Of a stretch of 64,000 nt of DNA, positions 24,076 to 33,665 are shown in pieces. The translations under genes and the position numbers were made by a program. Source of the stretch: Rhinopithecimicrobium faecis (lineage in GTDB: Bacteria > Bacteroidota > Bacteroidia > Sphingobacteriales > Sphingobacteriaceae). Below the pieces are notes generated by a model. That model did no database searches. It had not been told where the DNA came from and saw only the letters and a program-made list of their open reading frames with translations. The DNA is taken from contig JAGKSB010000011.1 of NCBI GenBank assembly GCA_017942165.1, positions 53,534-117,533 of the forward strand, in the 5' to 3' direction. Within the stretch, counting starts at the first letter, position 1. The number at the start of each line of letters is the position of its first letter.

Positions 24076-26910
24076 ATGGTTAGATACCTACTGCTTATAC
24101 TCCTACTTTTCAGCAAGCTGCATCTTAGTGCTCAAATTTTTGATTTCGAGCAAAGTAAGCCTACTATTCGATGGCATCAGCTGCAGACACCGCACATCAA
24201 ACTTATCTTTCCGGCAAGTTTTGACAACCTGGCGCCGCAGCTCCTTCAACAGCTTGATAGAGCCCGCTTATACAGTAGCGTAGACCTGCATCGACAGGTG
24301 CGCAGATACCCTATCGTCATTCAAAATATGAGTGTTGAAGCGAATGGATTTGTACAGCTTGCACCCCGAAAATCAGAGCTCTTTTCTACGCCCTCAGGGA
24401 CGCCAGACAACCAGGCATGGCTTTCCAACCTAGCGATACATGAATGGCGACATATCGCCCAGATGCAACAGCTGACAAAAGGTCTTTCTAAACCCTTTTT
24501 TGAGCAACTAGCCCTAGCGTGGTGGGGAATAAGCCTTCCCGCATGGTACTTTGAAGGGGATGCTGTCTACCAGGAAACGATCTTTTCTCAAGGTGGAAGA
24601 GGAAGGCTTCCCAGTTGGGAAATGCCTATTAGAGCCAATGAATTAAGTCGTAAAAACTACAGTTACGACCAGTATATTCTAGGCTCCTACAAGCATAATA
24701 TCCCCAGCTACTACTCCATTGGTTATTTAATGAATGCTAGTTTGCATGCAGACTTTGGCAGCTTGGTCAGCCAGGAGCTACTGGACAATATGCGCGCCAA
24801 TCCCTTAAGGCCCTATAATTTCCGTTATGCGTTTAAAAAGATAACCCGTAAAACGCCGAAAAACTATTTTCAACAAATAATTACAGACCTGAACAGCCAG
24901 TGGACCCAGCAAGAAGCGAAGCAAAATCATACTAATTACCAACCAATTAGCGAGCAGAAACAAACGTTTCCGACCAACTATCTACTTCCGAAGCAATTGG
25001 ATGCAACACATACCGTAGTGCTCAAGCAAGGACACCAATTCCTCCCTCAACTGGTCGCCCTAAGTGCCAATAAAGAGCAAAATCTCGTTTATACGGGCAC
25101 CCAGATTCACCCACATTACGACCTCAAAGACTCCCTATTAACTTGGGATGAATACCGTGTAGATAAGCGCTACCGTAAGAATTCCTACTCCCTCATCAAT
25201 ACGTATAACATGAAAACAGGGAAAGTTAAGCAGCTGACGAAAAATTCACGCTACTACTCCCCTGTTTTTCATCCCTGGAAAATGGAAATCGCCGTCGTAA
25301 AAGTTTCCCTAAATAACCAAGCAAGCCTTGTTATCTTAGATCAACATACCGGCGCCGAATTACAGGAGGTAGCCATGCCAATGGGTCTTCATATTCAACA
25401 TCCGCAGTTTCACCCTTCGGGAAAGAAGCTTGTAGCAATAGGGATTACCGAAGCAGGAACACAACTTCTAGAAATATCTTTAACCGACAGCCTTCTCAGC
25501 CCTTTGGGGGAAATATCCAACCAACAGTATGAACGCCCATCCTACTTTAAAGAGGATATCATCTTTAAGGCACATTTCAATGGACGTGATAATATCTACC
25601 GTTGGCAGCAGGATGACAAGCGTATTGTACAGCTCACAGAAGCACGCTTTGGCGCTTTTAACCCATCCATTGACAGCCTTTCCAAGCGCCTACTCTTTAA
25701 TGACTACCAAGCGAGTGGCCACCTTGCGGCATCGGTATCCCTAGATAGCGTAGGCAACACTCCGATAGAAGAACTCCAAGACCTATTTACCCACTACTAT
25801 CGCGCTGGCCTAGCAGCGAGCACTCCGGCTGCGCACATCTTGAAAATACAAACAGAAGACAGCTTGGAAATTCCGGAAATCACAGCCTATAAAGGGTTAG
25901 GACGCACCTTCAACTTCCACAGTCTCACCATAAGCTCCAATCAGTTTGATAATTTCGACAACTATAAGCCTGGATTATTCTGGCTGTCCAATAATGTGCT
26001 CAATACCACACAAGCAATCCTTGGGGTTGAGCATGATACCGACCTCAATAAGACCACGTACAGTGCAGAATTGGCTTATCAAAAGTATTTTCCTAAAATC
26101 ACACTGCGCTATGAGAACCGTGGTCAGCAGAGTGCGGCAAGATTACAGAGTAATAGGGACAGCTTAGTGCAATTTGACTGGCGTGAGCACCTAGCTACAG
26201 CGCAGGTAAGCCTGCCTTTAAATTTCTATAAACAGCGCTATAGCTATAGCACGGGCTTAAATATTGCGAGCTCATACTTAAAGCGCTATGACATCAGCCG
26301 TAGGCTAAGCAACTTTACTACGGAAATTGCTTTTCCCCTTACCTATCAATTTTATTTTAACCGTCTCAGCAGATTAGCGCATTTAGACCTCGCTCCAAAC
26401 TGGGGGCAGCAGCTCTCTGTTACCTACCGACACCTACCCTTTTCCGAAAGATTGAAGGGAGCTATCTTCTCGGTACGCACCAATTTATATTTTCCAGGAA
26501 TTGTTAAGCAGCACAGTTTTCAGCTGCGTGTATCCTATCAGAAAGGCAGCGACACCTATCAATATACCCAGGATATCCCCATGGTCAGTGCCTATGGGTT
26601 CTTTACTTCCGGGAAAATACGTAACACCATTTTGTTGAACTACAGATTCCCACTCTTATATCCAGACCTAGCAATTGGGGGACTTGCTTTTGTAAAACGT
26701 ATAAAGGCTGGCATATTTGCTGACTATCAAAATATTGAGCAAGAAAAACAGCTGGCTCCCAAAACATTTGGACTCTCCATCTCTGCGGATTTGAATATGC
26801 TGCGCTATACGCTACCTGATGTGGACCTAAGCTATAAGTTTACCTACATCAATGATGCTTCGGCCACGCAGCGTGTGGTACCCAGCTTCTCCATCAGTTA
26901 CACCTATTAG
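24076..26910 (+). CDS. Secreted protein with gluzincin HExxH motif, propeller-like repeats and probable C-terminal barrel
   Basis: I recognise no named family. The 944-residue product has a signal peptide cleaved near LSAQ. A first domain carries H122-E-W-R-H126 and, 33 residues later, WYFEGDAVYQE with E160, the HExxH...EG arrangement of gluzincin peptidases (peptidase MA-like). Residues about 320-620 contain repeated short strands with PxF/HP-x-F-x-P-x-W and SPVFHPWKMEIAVV-type turns, as in TolB/WD40-like propellers. Residues about 650-944 are rich in alternating aromatic strands and end in SISYTY, typical of an outer-membrane beta barrel. A surface-anchored peptidase or binding protein is inferred. 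It is monocistronic, with a terminator at 26931. Confidence 0.7.
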   Translation: MVRYLLLILLLFSKLHLSAQIFDFEQSKPTIRWHQLQTPHIKLIFPASFDNLAPQLLQQLDRARLYSSVDLHRQVRRYPIVIQNMSVEANGFVQLAPRKSELFSTPSGTPDNQAWLSNLAIHEWRHIAQMQQLTKGLSKPFFEQLALAWWGISLPAWYFEGDAVYQETIFSQGGRGRLPSWEMPIRANELSRKNYSYDQYILGSYKHNIPSYYSIGYLMNASLHADFGSLVSQELLDNMRANPLRPYNFRYAFKKITRKTPKNYFQQIITDLNSQWTQQEAKQNHTNYQPISEQKQTFPTNYLLPKQLDATHTVVLKQGHQFLPQLVALSANKEQNLVYTGTQIHPHYDLKDSLLTWDEYRVDKRYRKNSYSLINTYNMKTGKVKQLTKNSRYYSPVFHPWKMEIAVVKVSLNNQASLVILDQHTGAELQEVAMPMGLHIQHPQFHPSGKKLVAIGITEAGTQLLEISLTDSLLSPLGEISNQQYERPSYFKEDIIFKAHFNGRDNIYRWQQDDKRIVQLTEARFGAFNPSIDSLSKRLLFNDYQASGHLAASVSLDSVGNTPIEELQDLFTHYYRAGLAASTPAAHILKIQTEDSLEIPEITAYKGLGRTFNFHSLTISSNQFDNFDNYKPGLFWLSNNVLNTTQAILGVEHDTDLNKTTYSAELAYQKYFPKITLRYENRGQQSAARLQSNRDSLVQFDWREHLATAQVSLPLNFYKQRYSYSTGLNIASSYLKRYDISRRLSNFTTEIAFPLTYQFYFNRLSRLAHLDLAPNWGQQLSVTYRHLPFSERLKGAIFSVRTNLYFPGIVKQHSFQLRVSYQKGSDTYQYTQDIPMVSAYGFFTSGKIRNTILLNYRFPLLYPDLAIGGLAFVKRIKAGIFADYQNIEQEKQLAPKTFGLSISADLNMLRYTLPDVDLSYKFTYINDASATQRVVPSFSISYTY

Positions 26911-26930
26911 ATAAAAAGGTAATTCCAACA

Positions 26931-26966
26931 AAAAGCCAGCTACATTGGATGCAGCTGGCTTCTTAT
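26931..26966 (+). terminator. Terminator after the gluzincin-like gene
   Basis: AAGCCAGCT and its complement AGCTGGCTT form a 9-bp stem followed by a T-rich CTTATT. It lies 22 bp after the stop. A second small hairpin AGAAGG-ATAC-CCTTCT at 26971-26986 lies nearer the pgk end. Confidence 0.7.
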
Positions 26967-27000
26967 TGGAAGAAGGATACCCTTCTTAAATATTTTATAA

Positions 27001-28191
27001 TTAGTCTTGAATAGCTTTTACGCCTGGTAAAACTTTACCTTCCATATATTCTAATAAAGCACCACCACCGGTACTTACATAGCTTACTTGCTCATTCATA
27101 CCGAATTTCGAAACTGCGGCTGCAGAGTCACCCCCACCGATTAAAGAGAAAGCACCTGCTGCTGTAGCTTCTACGACAGCGTCGGCTACCGCTTTCGTTC
27201 CTTTGGCGAAAGTATCCATCTCAAAAACGCCCATAGGACCGTTCCATAAGATCGTTTTTGAAGCTTTGATAACTTCAGCAAAATGCTCCGAAGAAGCAGT
27301 ACCGATATCTAAGCCCATACAATCCGCAGGGATTTCATTATTTAAGCCGTTATATACCGCTGCATCATTTGCAAAGCGATCCGCCACTTGACAATCTGTA
27401 GGTAAGATTAACTGCACCCCTTTTGCTGCAGCTTTCGCTACTAGCTCATTCGCTAGGTCCAATTTATCTAACTCACAAAGAGAAGTACCAATCTCACCAC
27501 CTTGCGCTTTAACGAAGGTATAAGCCATACCGCCACCGATAATTAAGTTATCTACTTTATCTAATAGCGCATCAATAAGTTCTAATTTATCAGATACTTT
27601 TGCGCCACCCATAATCGCTGTAAAAGGACGCTCCGGGTTGTTTAATATTTTCTCAGCATTGCCTACTTCCGAAGCCATTAAATAACCGAAGTATTTCTCT
27701 TCACCGAAGAATTGAGCAATGACAGCAGTAGAAGCGTGTGCTCTATGCGCCGTACCGAAGGCATCATTCACATAAACGTCTCCTAATTTCGCTAATTTCT
27801 CCGCGAAGGCTACATCGCCTTTTTCCTCTTCTTTGTAGAAGCGTAGGTTTTCCAATAATAAGACTTCACCCGCTTGCAGGTTCGCTGCCAAGGTTACCGC
27901 TTGCTCACCAATGCAGTCGTCAGCAAATTTAACGGCTACTCCTAAGACTTCAGAAAGATGACTAACAATATGTTTTAAAGAATATTTTTCTGTAGGCCCT
28001 TCCTTAGGTCTTCCTAAGTGAGACATTAAAATTACTGATCCACCATCCGCTAAAATTTTCTTTATTGTAGGAGCAGCACCTTGAATTCTATTATCATCCG
28101 TAATGTGGAAGTTTTCATCTAAAGGCACGTTAAAATCTACACGTACTAAGGCTTTTTTACCTGAAAAATTTAATTTATCTATTGTTTTCAT
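27001..28191 (-). CDS. pgk: Phosphoglycerate kinase
   Basis: This glycolytic/gluconeogenic enzyme transfers phosphate between 1,3-bisphosphoglycerate and ADP. The 396-residue monomer shows the N-domain substrate motif [34 protein letters not shown] and [11 protein letters not shown]. The C-domain nucleotide motifs are [41 protein letters not shown] and [18 protein letters not shown]. Length is normal. It stands alone, followed upstream by a terminator (28254-28295) that ends sppA, so it has its own promoter in the 62 bp between that hairpin and its ATG. Confidence 0.97.
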   Translation of the reverse strand: MKTIDKLNFSGKKALVRVDFNVPLDENFHITDDNRIQGAAPTIKKILADGGSVILMSHLGRPKEGPTEKYSLKHIVSHLSEVLGVAVKFADDCIGEQAVTLAANLQAGEVLLLENLRFYKEEEKGDVAFAEKLAKLGDVYVNDAFGTAHRAHASTAVIAQFFGEEKYFGYLMASEVGNAEKILNNPERPFTAIMGGAKVSDKLELIDALLDKVDNLIIGGGMAYTFVKAQGGEIGTSLCELDKLDLANELVAKAAAKGVQLILPTDCQVADRFANDAAVYNGLNNEIPADCMGLDIGTASSEHFAEVIKASKTILWNGPMGVFEMDTFAKGTKAVADAVVEATAAGAFSLIGGGDSAAAVSKFGMNEQVSYVSTGGGALLEYMEGKVLPGVKAIQD

Positions 28192-28253
28192 ATTTTATCT
28201 TTTCAACGAATTAGTCTAAAGGTTTTCAAATTGTATTTTGAACATATAAATAT

Positions 28254-28295
28254 AAAAAAAGGCTTTTATATTCATGATATAAAAGCCTTTTTTAT
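28254..28295. terminator. Terminator after sppA
   Basis: AAGGCTTTTATAT and its complement form a 13-bp stem around TCATG with A/T runs on both sides. It lies 15 bp downstream of the sppA stop on the minus strand and between sppA and pgk. Confidence 0.9.
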
Positions 28296-28308
28296 TTATT
28301 CTACACCA

Positions 28309-30078
28309 TTAGTTAATGGTAATTTCATACGGTAATTTCATTAAAATACCTGAATTTTTTGTCACCGACTGAATGGTTTGATAATAGCGGTAGCTATCTC
28401 CAAGTTGTTCTTTGGCAAACCAAACTTTAACTTTCTCCGTGGAGCTATTTAATAAAGAAGAAAAAGGATCCTTCTCCGCAGGGTATTCTACGACTTTATA
28501 ATCTTTAATTTTAGCCTTAGCTGCTGCCGCAATAATCGCTTTATCTATGCCTCCAATTCGATCTACAAGACCGAGGGCTAAAGCTTGTTTTCCGGACCAT
28601 ACGCGGCCCTGACCAATGCTATCTACCTGCGCTACAGAAATCTTTCTACCTTCCGCAACACGTTTGGTAAAAGTACGGTAAACACGGTCTACTCCAGCCT
28701 GTACAATCACGCGTTCATCAGCTGTCATCGGCTTATCAAGCTCCGTCATAAGGCCGGCATACTTACCCGTCTTAACGCCTTCAAAGCGTACCCCAATTTT
28801 ATTATTCAGCAGGTTCTGCAGGTTTGGAATCATCCCAAAGACACCGATAGACCCTGTAATGGTGTTATTTTCCGCGAAAATAGAATCCGCAGCAGCAGCG
28901 ATATAATAGCCTCCAGAAGCTGCTACATCCCCCATAGATACAATAATAGGCTTCACCTTCTTCAGTAGTTCCACCTCGCGCCACATCACATCCGATGCTA
29001 AAGCCGAGCCTCCCGGAGAGTTAACACGGAATACGACAGCTTTAACTTTATCATCTTCTCGCAGCTTACGCAACTCACGGGAGATTGTTTCCGAACCGAT
29101 TACACCTTCCGAGGACTCCCCAGAATTTATTTCCCCTTCCGCATATAGAACGGCTACACGGGTATTAAAATCACCCTTAGGGGCCTCCTTAACTTTATAA
29201 TCTACTAACGCAATGGAAGGGATATCTTTCTTATCTTTAATCTGCAAGCGTTTTTTTAATTCAGCAAGCAGCTCATCTTTATAGATTAAGCCATCAGCCA
29301 TCTTATGCGTTACGGCATCCTCTGCATTTCTGATTTTATAGTCATTGGCAATGGCAAATAACGTTGCTACAGGAATTTTTCTAGCGGCAGCGATATTCGC
29401 GAGGAAACTTTGGTAGATATCTCCTAAGTAAGATTCCACTTGTTGACGATTTGCTGGCGACATCCCATTTAAGATAAAGGGCTCAACAGCAGATTTAAAG
29501 GTACCCACTTTTACGATTTGCATCTCTACCCCCATTTTATCGAGGGCATCTTTCATAAATAATGTCGAAGAGTTAAAACCTTTAAAATCCAGCGTTCCTT
29601 CAGGGTTCAAATAGATTTTATCGGCTACAGAAGCAAGAAAATAAGCTTTCTGCGTATAGACTTCACTGTAGGAAACAATAAATTTTCCGGACGTTTTGAA
29701 ATCTTCTAATGCGGCTCTAATTTCCTGTAAGGTTGCAAAGCCTGCCGCCACATCGGAAAGGTTTAAATAGATCCCTTTAATATTCGCGTCATTCTTGGCA
29801 TAAGCAATACGTCCTACGACTTCACTTAAGGCAAGGGTCTTACGGCTTTTAAAGCCCTTAAAATCTAAATCCTCAAAAGGATTCTTCTCGGGTCTATCTT
29901 GAATATCATGATTCAGGCTTATATGAAGAATAGCATTTGCCGGTACAGCGACCTCACTGCTAGAAGATACTGAGCTAACCATTGCTGCGATCACACCAAA
30001 AAGGATACATATAGCAAGCACACCTGCAATGATCAATCCTGTGATGGTAGCAAGAACGTATTTAAAAAATGATTTCAT
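28309..30078 (-). CDS. sppA: Signal peptide peptidase SppA, 67K type
   Basis: SppA degrades cleaved signal peptides at the inner membrane with a Ser-Lys dyad. The 589-residue length marks the long, internally duplicated (E. coli-like) form. One N-terminal membrane helix (residues about 8-35) anchors it. The first half carries the general-base lysine in VKVGTFKSAVEPF, and the second half the nucleophile in GDVAASGGYYIAAAAD. The substrate-site segment VNSPGGSALASDVMWREV and TGSIGVFG are also typical. It is divergent from folK and monocistronic, with a terminator after it. Confidence 0.95.
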   Translation of the reverse strand: MKSFFKYVLATITGLIIAGVLAICILFGVIAAMVSSVSSSSEVAVPANAILHISLNHDIQDRPEKNPFEDLDFKGFKSRKTLALSEVVGRIAYAKNDANIKGIYLNLSDVAAGFATLQEIRAALEDFKTSGKFIVSYSEVYTQKAYFLASVADKIYLNPEGTLDFKGFNSSTLFMKDALDKMGVEMQIVKVGTFKSAVEPFILNGMSPANRQQVESYLGDIYQSFLANIAAARKIPVATLFAIANDYKIRNAEDAVTHKMADGLIYKDELLAELKKRLQIKDKKDIPSIALVDYKVKEAPKGDFNTRVAVLYAEGEINSGESSEGVIGSETISRELRKLREDDKVKAVVFRVNSPGGSALASDVMWREVELLKKVKPIIVSMGDVAASGGYYIAAAADSIFAENNTITGSIGVFGMIPNLQNLLNNKIGVRFEGVKTGKYAGLMTELDKPMTADERVIVQAGVDRVYRTFTKRVAEGRKISVAQVDSIGQGRVWSGKQALALGLVDRIGGIDKAIIAAAAKAKIKDYKVVEYPAEKDPFSSLLNSSTEKVKVWFAKEQLGDSYRYYQTIQSVTKNSGILMKLPYEITIN

Positions 30079-30187
30079 AAAAAAATTGTTATATAAAAAT
30101 AGCTTTATTACTAGAATTTAGGGTTTTAGGCAATAAATTGTATAAAAATAACTTAAAATCAAGGAGAAACCAATATTTTTACAAAAT

Positions 30188-30697
30188 ATGAATACTGTTT
30201 ATGTTTTACTAGGAGCAAATTTGGGTGATCCTCAACGTCAGCTTGCTGCAGCAAGGGAAGCTATTAGCGCAGAGCTTGGCGTTATTGTAACGGCATCATC
30301 CATTTATGAGTCTGCAGCCTGGGGAGTGACCGATCAAGCAGCCTTCTTAAATCAGGTCCTTATCGTGGAAACACCCTATGAAGCGCTCCATTTTCTGGCG
30401 CTGACATCCCGCATAGAAGAGCGTCTAGGTCGTGTAAGAATGGTGAAATGGGGAGCCCGGGTGATTGATATAGATTTATTATATTTTAATCAGGCTATTA
30501 TTGACCTTCCTACGCTACAAATCCCACACCCTTATATTCAAGAGCGCAAATTCACCCTGGCCCCTTTGGCAGAAATTGCCGCAGACTACAGGCATCCTAT
30601 TTTGGGGATGACAAATCTAGCACTCCTCCAAGCATGCACAGACCCTCTTTTAGTAAAAAAACAACTTTTAAATAATGATATACAAGTACCTCAATAG
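30188..30697 (+). CDS. folK: 2-amino-4-hydroxy-6-hydroxymethyldihydropteridine pyrophosphokinase
   Basis: HPPK transfers pyrophosphate from ATP to 6-hydroxymethyl-7,8-dihydropterin in folate synthesis. The 169-residue protein has the standard start VYVLLGANLGDPQRQLAAAREAI and SSIYESAAWGVTDQAAFLNQV. The catalytic loop is RLGRVRMVKWGARVIDIDLLYF, with the two Mg-binding aspartates in DIDLL. PHPYIQERKFTLAPLAEIA closes the core. The 3' end overlaps the next gene by 23 bp in another frame, so the two are translationally coupled. No other folate genes lie nearby. Confidence 0.95.
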   Translation: MNTVYVLLGANLGDPQRQLAAAREAISAELGVIVTASSIYESAAWGVTDQAAFLNQVLIVETPYEALHFLALTSRIEERLGRVRMVKWGARVIDIDLLYFNQAIIDLPTLQIPHPYIQERKFTLAPLAEIAADYRHPILGMTNLALLQACTDPLLVKKQLLNNDIQVPQ

Positions 30698-31028
30698 TGA
30701 AAGTTTAGAACAACAGATGTTTTCAGATCTTACCATCGTAAAGCAATTTGTAGCGCTCTATATCCAACAGACGCCCATAGACTTTGCGCTACTTAGCGAG
30801 GCTGTGGATTCGGGAGATTATGAAAAAATACGGAGTCAAGCCCATCATATTAAACCTACGATGGTTTATATTGGGGCCCTATCGTTGAAGGAACATTTTC
30901 AAGAAATGGAGACATTGGCTAAGGATCGCGCTCCGATGGAGAATATACAGCAGGAATATATTTTCCTGAAAACAGCGATAGCACGCTTGATGGAAGAACT
31001 TACTAGCTACGAAAAAAGCTTACCCTAA
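30675..31028 (+). CDS. Stand-alone histidine phosphotransfer (Hpt) domain protein
   Basis: The 117-residue helical protein consists of one Hpt domain, the relay module that carries phosphate between receiver domains. The phosphorylatable residue is H57 in QAHHIKPTMVYIGA, matching the AHxLK-x-x pattern. Helices before (ELYIQQTPIDFALLSEAV-type) and after (LKEHFQEMETLAKD) complete the four-helix bundle. The start at 30675 is preferred over ATG 30717 because IYKYLNSESLEQ matches the usual opening of these proteins. It overlaps the end of folK by 23 bp. No histidine kinase or response regulator is encoded near it. Confidence 0.8.
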   Translation: MIYKYLNSESLEQQMFSDLTIVKQFVALYIQQTPIDFALLSEAVDSGDYEKIRSQAHHIKPTMVYIGALSLKEHFQEMETLAKDRAPMENIQQEYIFLKTAIARLMEELTSYEKSLP

Positions 31029-31059
31029 CAGCGGTTTAAAACGGTGCTAGGGTAAGCTT
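31016..31059. terminator. Long inverted repeat between Hpt gene and pssA
   Basis: AAGCTTACCCTA and its perfect complement (31048-31059) are 12-bp arms separated by 20 bases, which can pair further (AGC/GCT). The left arm contains the Hpt stop codon. It lies between convergent genes and has no long T tract, so a terminator or mRNA-stability hairpin is inferred. Confidence 0.6.
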
Positions 31060-31080
31060 GATGGCAGGCACACTGGCCTA

Positions 31081-31761
31081 TTAAACGGCTGTTTTTCGGA
31101 AGTGTAAATAGGAGAATATAAAATAACTCCCCAAGATAAGTGGCAGGGCCATAAATCTAAAAGCTATTAATAGTGCTACAGCAACCAGCAGAAATAAGAA
31201 TTTATACTTATTGTCGGCCCATGTAACATTGGATAATTTCATGGAAAATAGGCGAATTTCACTCACGAGCAAATAGCTTGTCAGGAAGGCTGAGCCTAGT
31301 AGAAAGTAAGGGTTTAAAATTACATCAGGATAGACCTCTGCAATAAAAGGTAAGGATAGCACATAGAAGGTATTCATCGGTGTGTTAAGTCCTATGAAAT
31401 CTGTCGTCTGACGCTCGTCGACATTAAATTTTGCCAAGCGTAAAGCGGAGAACACACAAATTATAAAAGCGGCATAGGGTAAGTATATAAATCCTGAATC
31501 CACCTTCTCTAATAAGGTATAGACAATTACTGACGGCAGGAAACCAAAGCTCACCATATCAGCCAATGAATCCAACTCTTTTCCAATAATAGACTTTACA
31601 TGGAGCGCACGTGCTACCATGCCATCAAAGAAATCGAATATTCCTGAAGCTAAGACGCAGTAAGCGACATAGGTATACTCTCCACGCAAGGCCATTAATA
31701 CGCCAATACATCCAGCAAATAGATTGAGGCAGGTGATGGTATTAGGGATATGTTTTTTCAT
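31081..31761 (-). CDS. pssA: CDP-diacylglycerol--serine O-phosphatidyltransferase
   Basis: PssA makes phosphatidylserine, the precursor of phosphatidylethanolamine, in the inner membrane. The 226-residue protein has about seven hydrophobic segments. The complete CDP-alcohol phosphotransferase motif is DFFDGMVARALHVKSIIGKE followed by LDSLADMVSFG, that is DG-x2-AR-x8-G-x3-D-x3-D. The N-terminus IPNTITCLNLFAGCIGV is typical of the Bacillus-type (class II) enzyme found in Bacteroidota. It lies downstream of rho on the same strand, but a terminator between them suggests its own promoter. Confidence 0.94.
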   Translation of the reverse strand: MKKHIPNTITCLNLFAGCIGVLMALRGEYTYVAYCVLASGIFDFFDGMVARALHVKSIIGKELDSLADMVSFGFLPSVIVYTLLEKVDSGFIYLPYAAFIICVFSALRLAKFNVDERQTTDFIGLNTPMNTFYVLSLPFIAEVYPDVILNPYFLLGSAFLTSYLLVSEIRLFSMKLSNVTWADNKYKFLFLLVAVALLIAFRFMALPLILGSYFIFSYLHFRKTAV

Positions 31762-31770
31762 AAAAAATAA

Positions 31771-31813
31771 ATAAAAAAGCCATCATATCGTTTTAAAAAC
31801 AGCTATGATGGCT
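31771..31813 (-). terminator. Terminator after rho
   Basis: AGCCATCATA and its complement form a 10-bp stem with a 16-base loop, followed on the minus strand by a TTTTTTAT run. It ends the rho message before pssA. Confidence 0.87.
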
Positions 31814-31835
31814 AAAATATTAAATTTAAATGGTA

Positions 31836-33317
31836 TTAACCATTCATGCTAATCAAAAATTCTTCGTTATCTTTTGTATTACGCATTTGGTTTAATAAGA
31901 ATTCCATTGCTTCATTAGAATTCATATCAGCTAAATGATTACGTAATACCCAGATACGTTGTAAGTTTTCCTTATCCATCAATAGGTCATCACGACGCGT
32001 GCTTGAAGCCGTTAAATCGATTGCTGGGAAGATACGTTTGTTTGACAACTTACGGTCTAACTGTAACTCCATATTACCTGTACCTTTGAACTCCTCAAAG
32101 ATAACCTCATCCATTTTAGAACCTGTTTCTGTCAAAGCTGTCGCTAAGATTGTTAAGGAACCTCCATTTTCGATATTACGAGCAGCACCAAAGAAACGTT
32201 TTGGTTTATGTAGAGCATTGGCGTCCACCCCTCCAGAAAGGATTTTACCGGATGCTGGAGCGACAGTATTGTATGCACGTGCAAGACGTGTGATGGAATC
32301 TAAGAGAATAACTACATCATGTCCACATTCTACCATACGCTTAGCTTTTTCTAAGACGATATTAGCAATTTTTACGTGACGTTCCGCAGGCTCATCAAAA
32401 GTTGAAGATACGACTTCAGCACGTACAGAACGCGCCATATCTGTCACCTCTTCCGGACGTTCATCAATCAATAAGATGATTAAGTAAACTTCAGGATGAT
32501 TCTTCGCAATAGCGTTGGCTACTTCTTTTAATAAGTTGGTCTTACCCGTCTTCGGTTGTGCAACAATTAATCCACGCTGACCTTTACCTATTGGGGTAAA
32601 TAAGTCCATAATACGTGTCGAGTAGTTATTGGCACCCAAATCTAAATTTAAACGTTGATTTGGAAATAGTGGCGTTAAGAAATCAAAAGGCACACGGTCT
32701 CTAATTTCCGCAGGATTTTGACCATTGATTGCTTCTACACGTACTAATGGGAAATATTTTTCACCTTCTTTTGGAGGGCGGATACAACCACGTACGGTAT
32801 CACCAGTTTTTAGACCGAATAATTTAATTTGTGACTGAGACACATAGATATCATCCGGAGATGTTAAGTAGTTGTAATCTGAAGAGCGTAGGAAACCGTA
32901 GCCATCAGGCATAATTTCTAAGACACCTTCGTTAACGATTACGTTATCAAAATCAGTATTGGAAGAAGATTCGTTTTTGGGAGTGGCTACTTTTGTTACA
33001 GGAGGAGCTACAGCGGGAGATTGTTGAACGTTTTCTACGGGAGCCGGAGTTTCTTCGGGGCTAACTTCTCTTGGTGCGCGAAGGGTAACAGGTTCTGGCC
33101 CTTTTACACTTCTTGTTCTTTTACGAGGCGCCTGTGAGGAAGCATCATCTTCTGTATCTGCTGTAGAAGCCGAACTTTCGTCTTGATCTTCACCGGTCTT
33201 TACAATTTTTTCAATAAGCTCATGCTTTCTTAGCTTTTCAGCATCAGCAATACCTATTAATTTGGCAATCTCGCGCAGTTCAGAAACGAGCTTTCCGTTT
33301 AATTCATTAATATCCAT
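31836..33317 (-). CDS. rho: Transcription termination factor Rho
   Basis: Rho is the hexameric RNA helicase that ends transcripts. The 493-residue protein has an N-terminal Rho-N helical domain ([20 protein letters not shown]). A low-complexity insert rich in S, T, E, P and A (about residues 50-118) follows, as is usual in Bacteroidota Rho. The RNA-binding cold-shock-like domain contains [21 protein letters not shown]. The RecA-type motor has Walker [19 protein letters not shown], Walker [16 protein letters not shown] and the [25 protein letters not shown]- and R-loop region. It has a 348-bp upstream region and a terminator immediately after. Confidence 0.97.
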   Translation of the reverse strand: MDINELNGKLVSELREIAKLIGIADAEKLRKHELIEKIVKTGEDQDESSASTADTEDDASSQAPRKRTRSVKGPEPVTLRAPREVSPEETPAPVENVQQSPAVAPPVTKVATPKNESSSNTDFDNVIVNEGVLEIMPDGYGFLRSSDYNYLTSPDDIYVSQSQIKLFGLKTGDTVRGCIRPPKEGEKYFPLVRVEAINGQNPAEIRDRVPFDFLTPLFPNQRLNLDLGANNYSTRIMDLFTPIGKGQRGLIVAQPKTGKTNLLKEVANAIAKNHPEVYLIILLIDERPEEVTDMARSVRAEVVSSTFDEPAERHVKIANIVLEKAKRMVECGHDVVILLDSITRLARAYNTVAPASGKILSGGVDANALHKPKRFFGAARNIENGGSLTILATALTETGSKMDEVIFEEFKGTGNMELQLDRKLSNKRIFPAIDLTASSTRRDDLLMDKENLQRIWVLRNHLADMNSNEAMEFLLNQMRNTKDNEEFLISMNG

Positions 33318-33665
33318 TAATTAGTTGTATTATGAGATATAGGATTTTATTAATATGAAATCTATTACGCGATTAGTCAGCGTTTGCAGCGGACTAGTGC
33401 TCTGTAGGGTTTTAAGAACTAAGTGATTTCTTTACACCTGAAGCGGAATAAATTCTGAGAACCAAGACAAAGAAAAACATTAGAATTGGAAAATCAAAGA
33501 AAAAGATAAAAAAAATATTTTTAGCTGTTGTCAATATCCTTAGTAAATCGTTTTAACATGCTTTAAAAATACTAATCCCTAAAGAATTTTTAATAAATAT
33601 GTAAAATTTATTTTTTAAGTTCGTTGTAATTAGACAAACAAACAATTACATAATTCTTAAATTAT
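33318..33665. other. Long divergent region rho / sugar transporter
   Basis: The 348 bp hold no gene. On the rho side there is a small hairpin at 33374-33396 (TAGTC/GACTA arms), about 57 nt before the rho start, within a relatively GC-rich 60-bp island in otherwise AT-rich sequence. This hints at a structured rho leader. No exact -33/-7 promoter pair was found for either gene. Confidence 0.45.
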
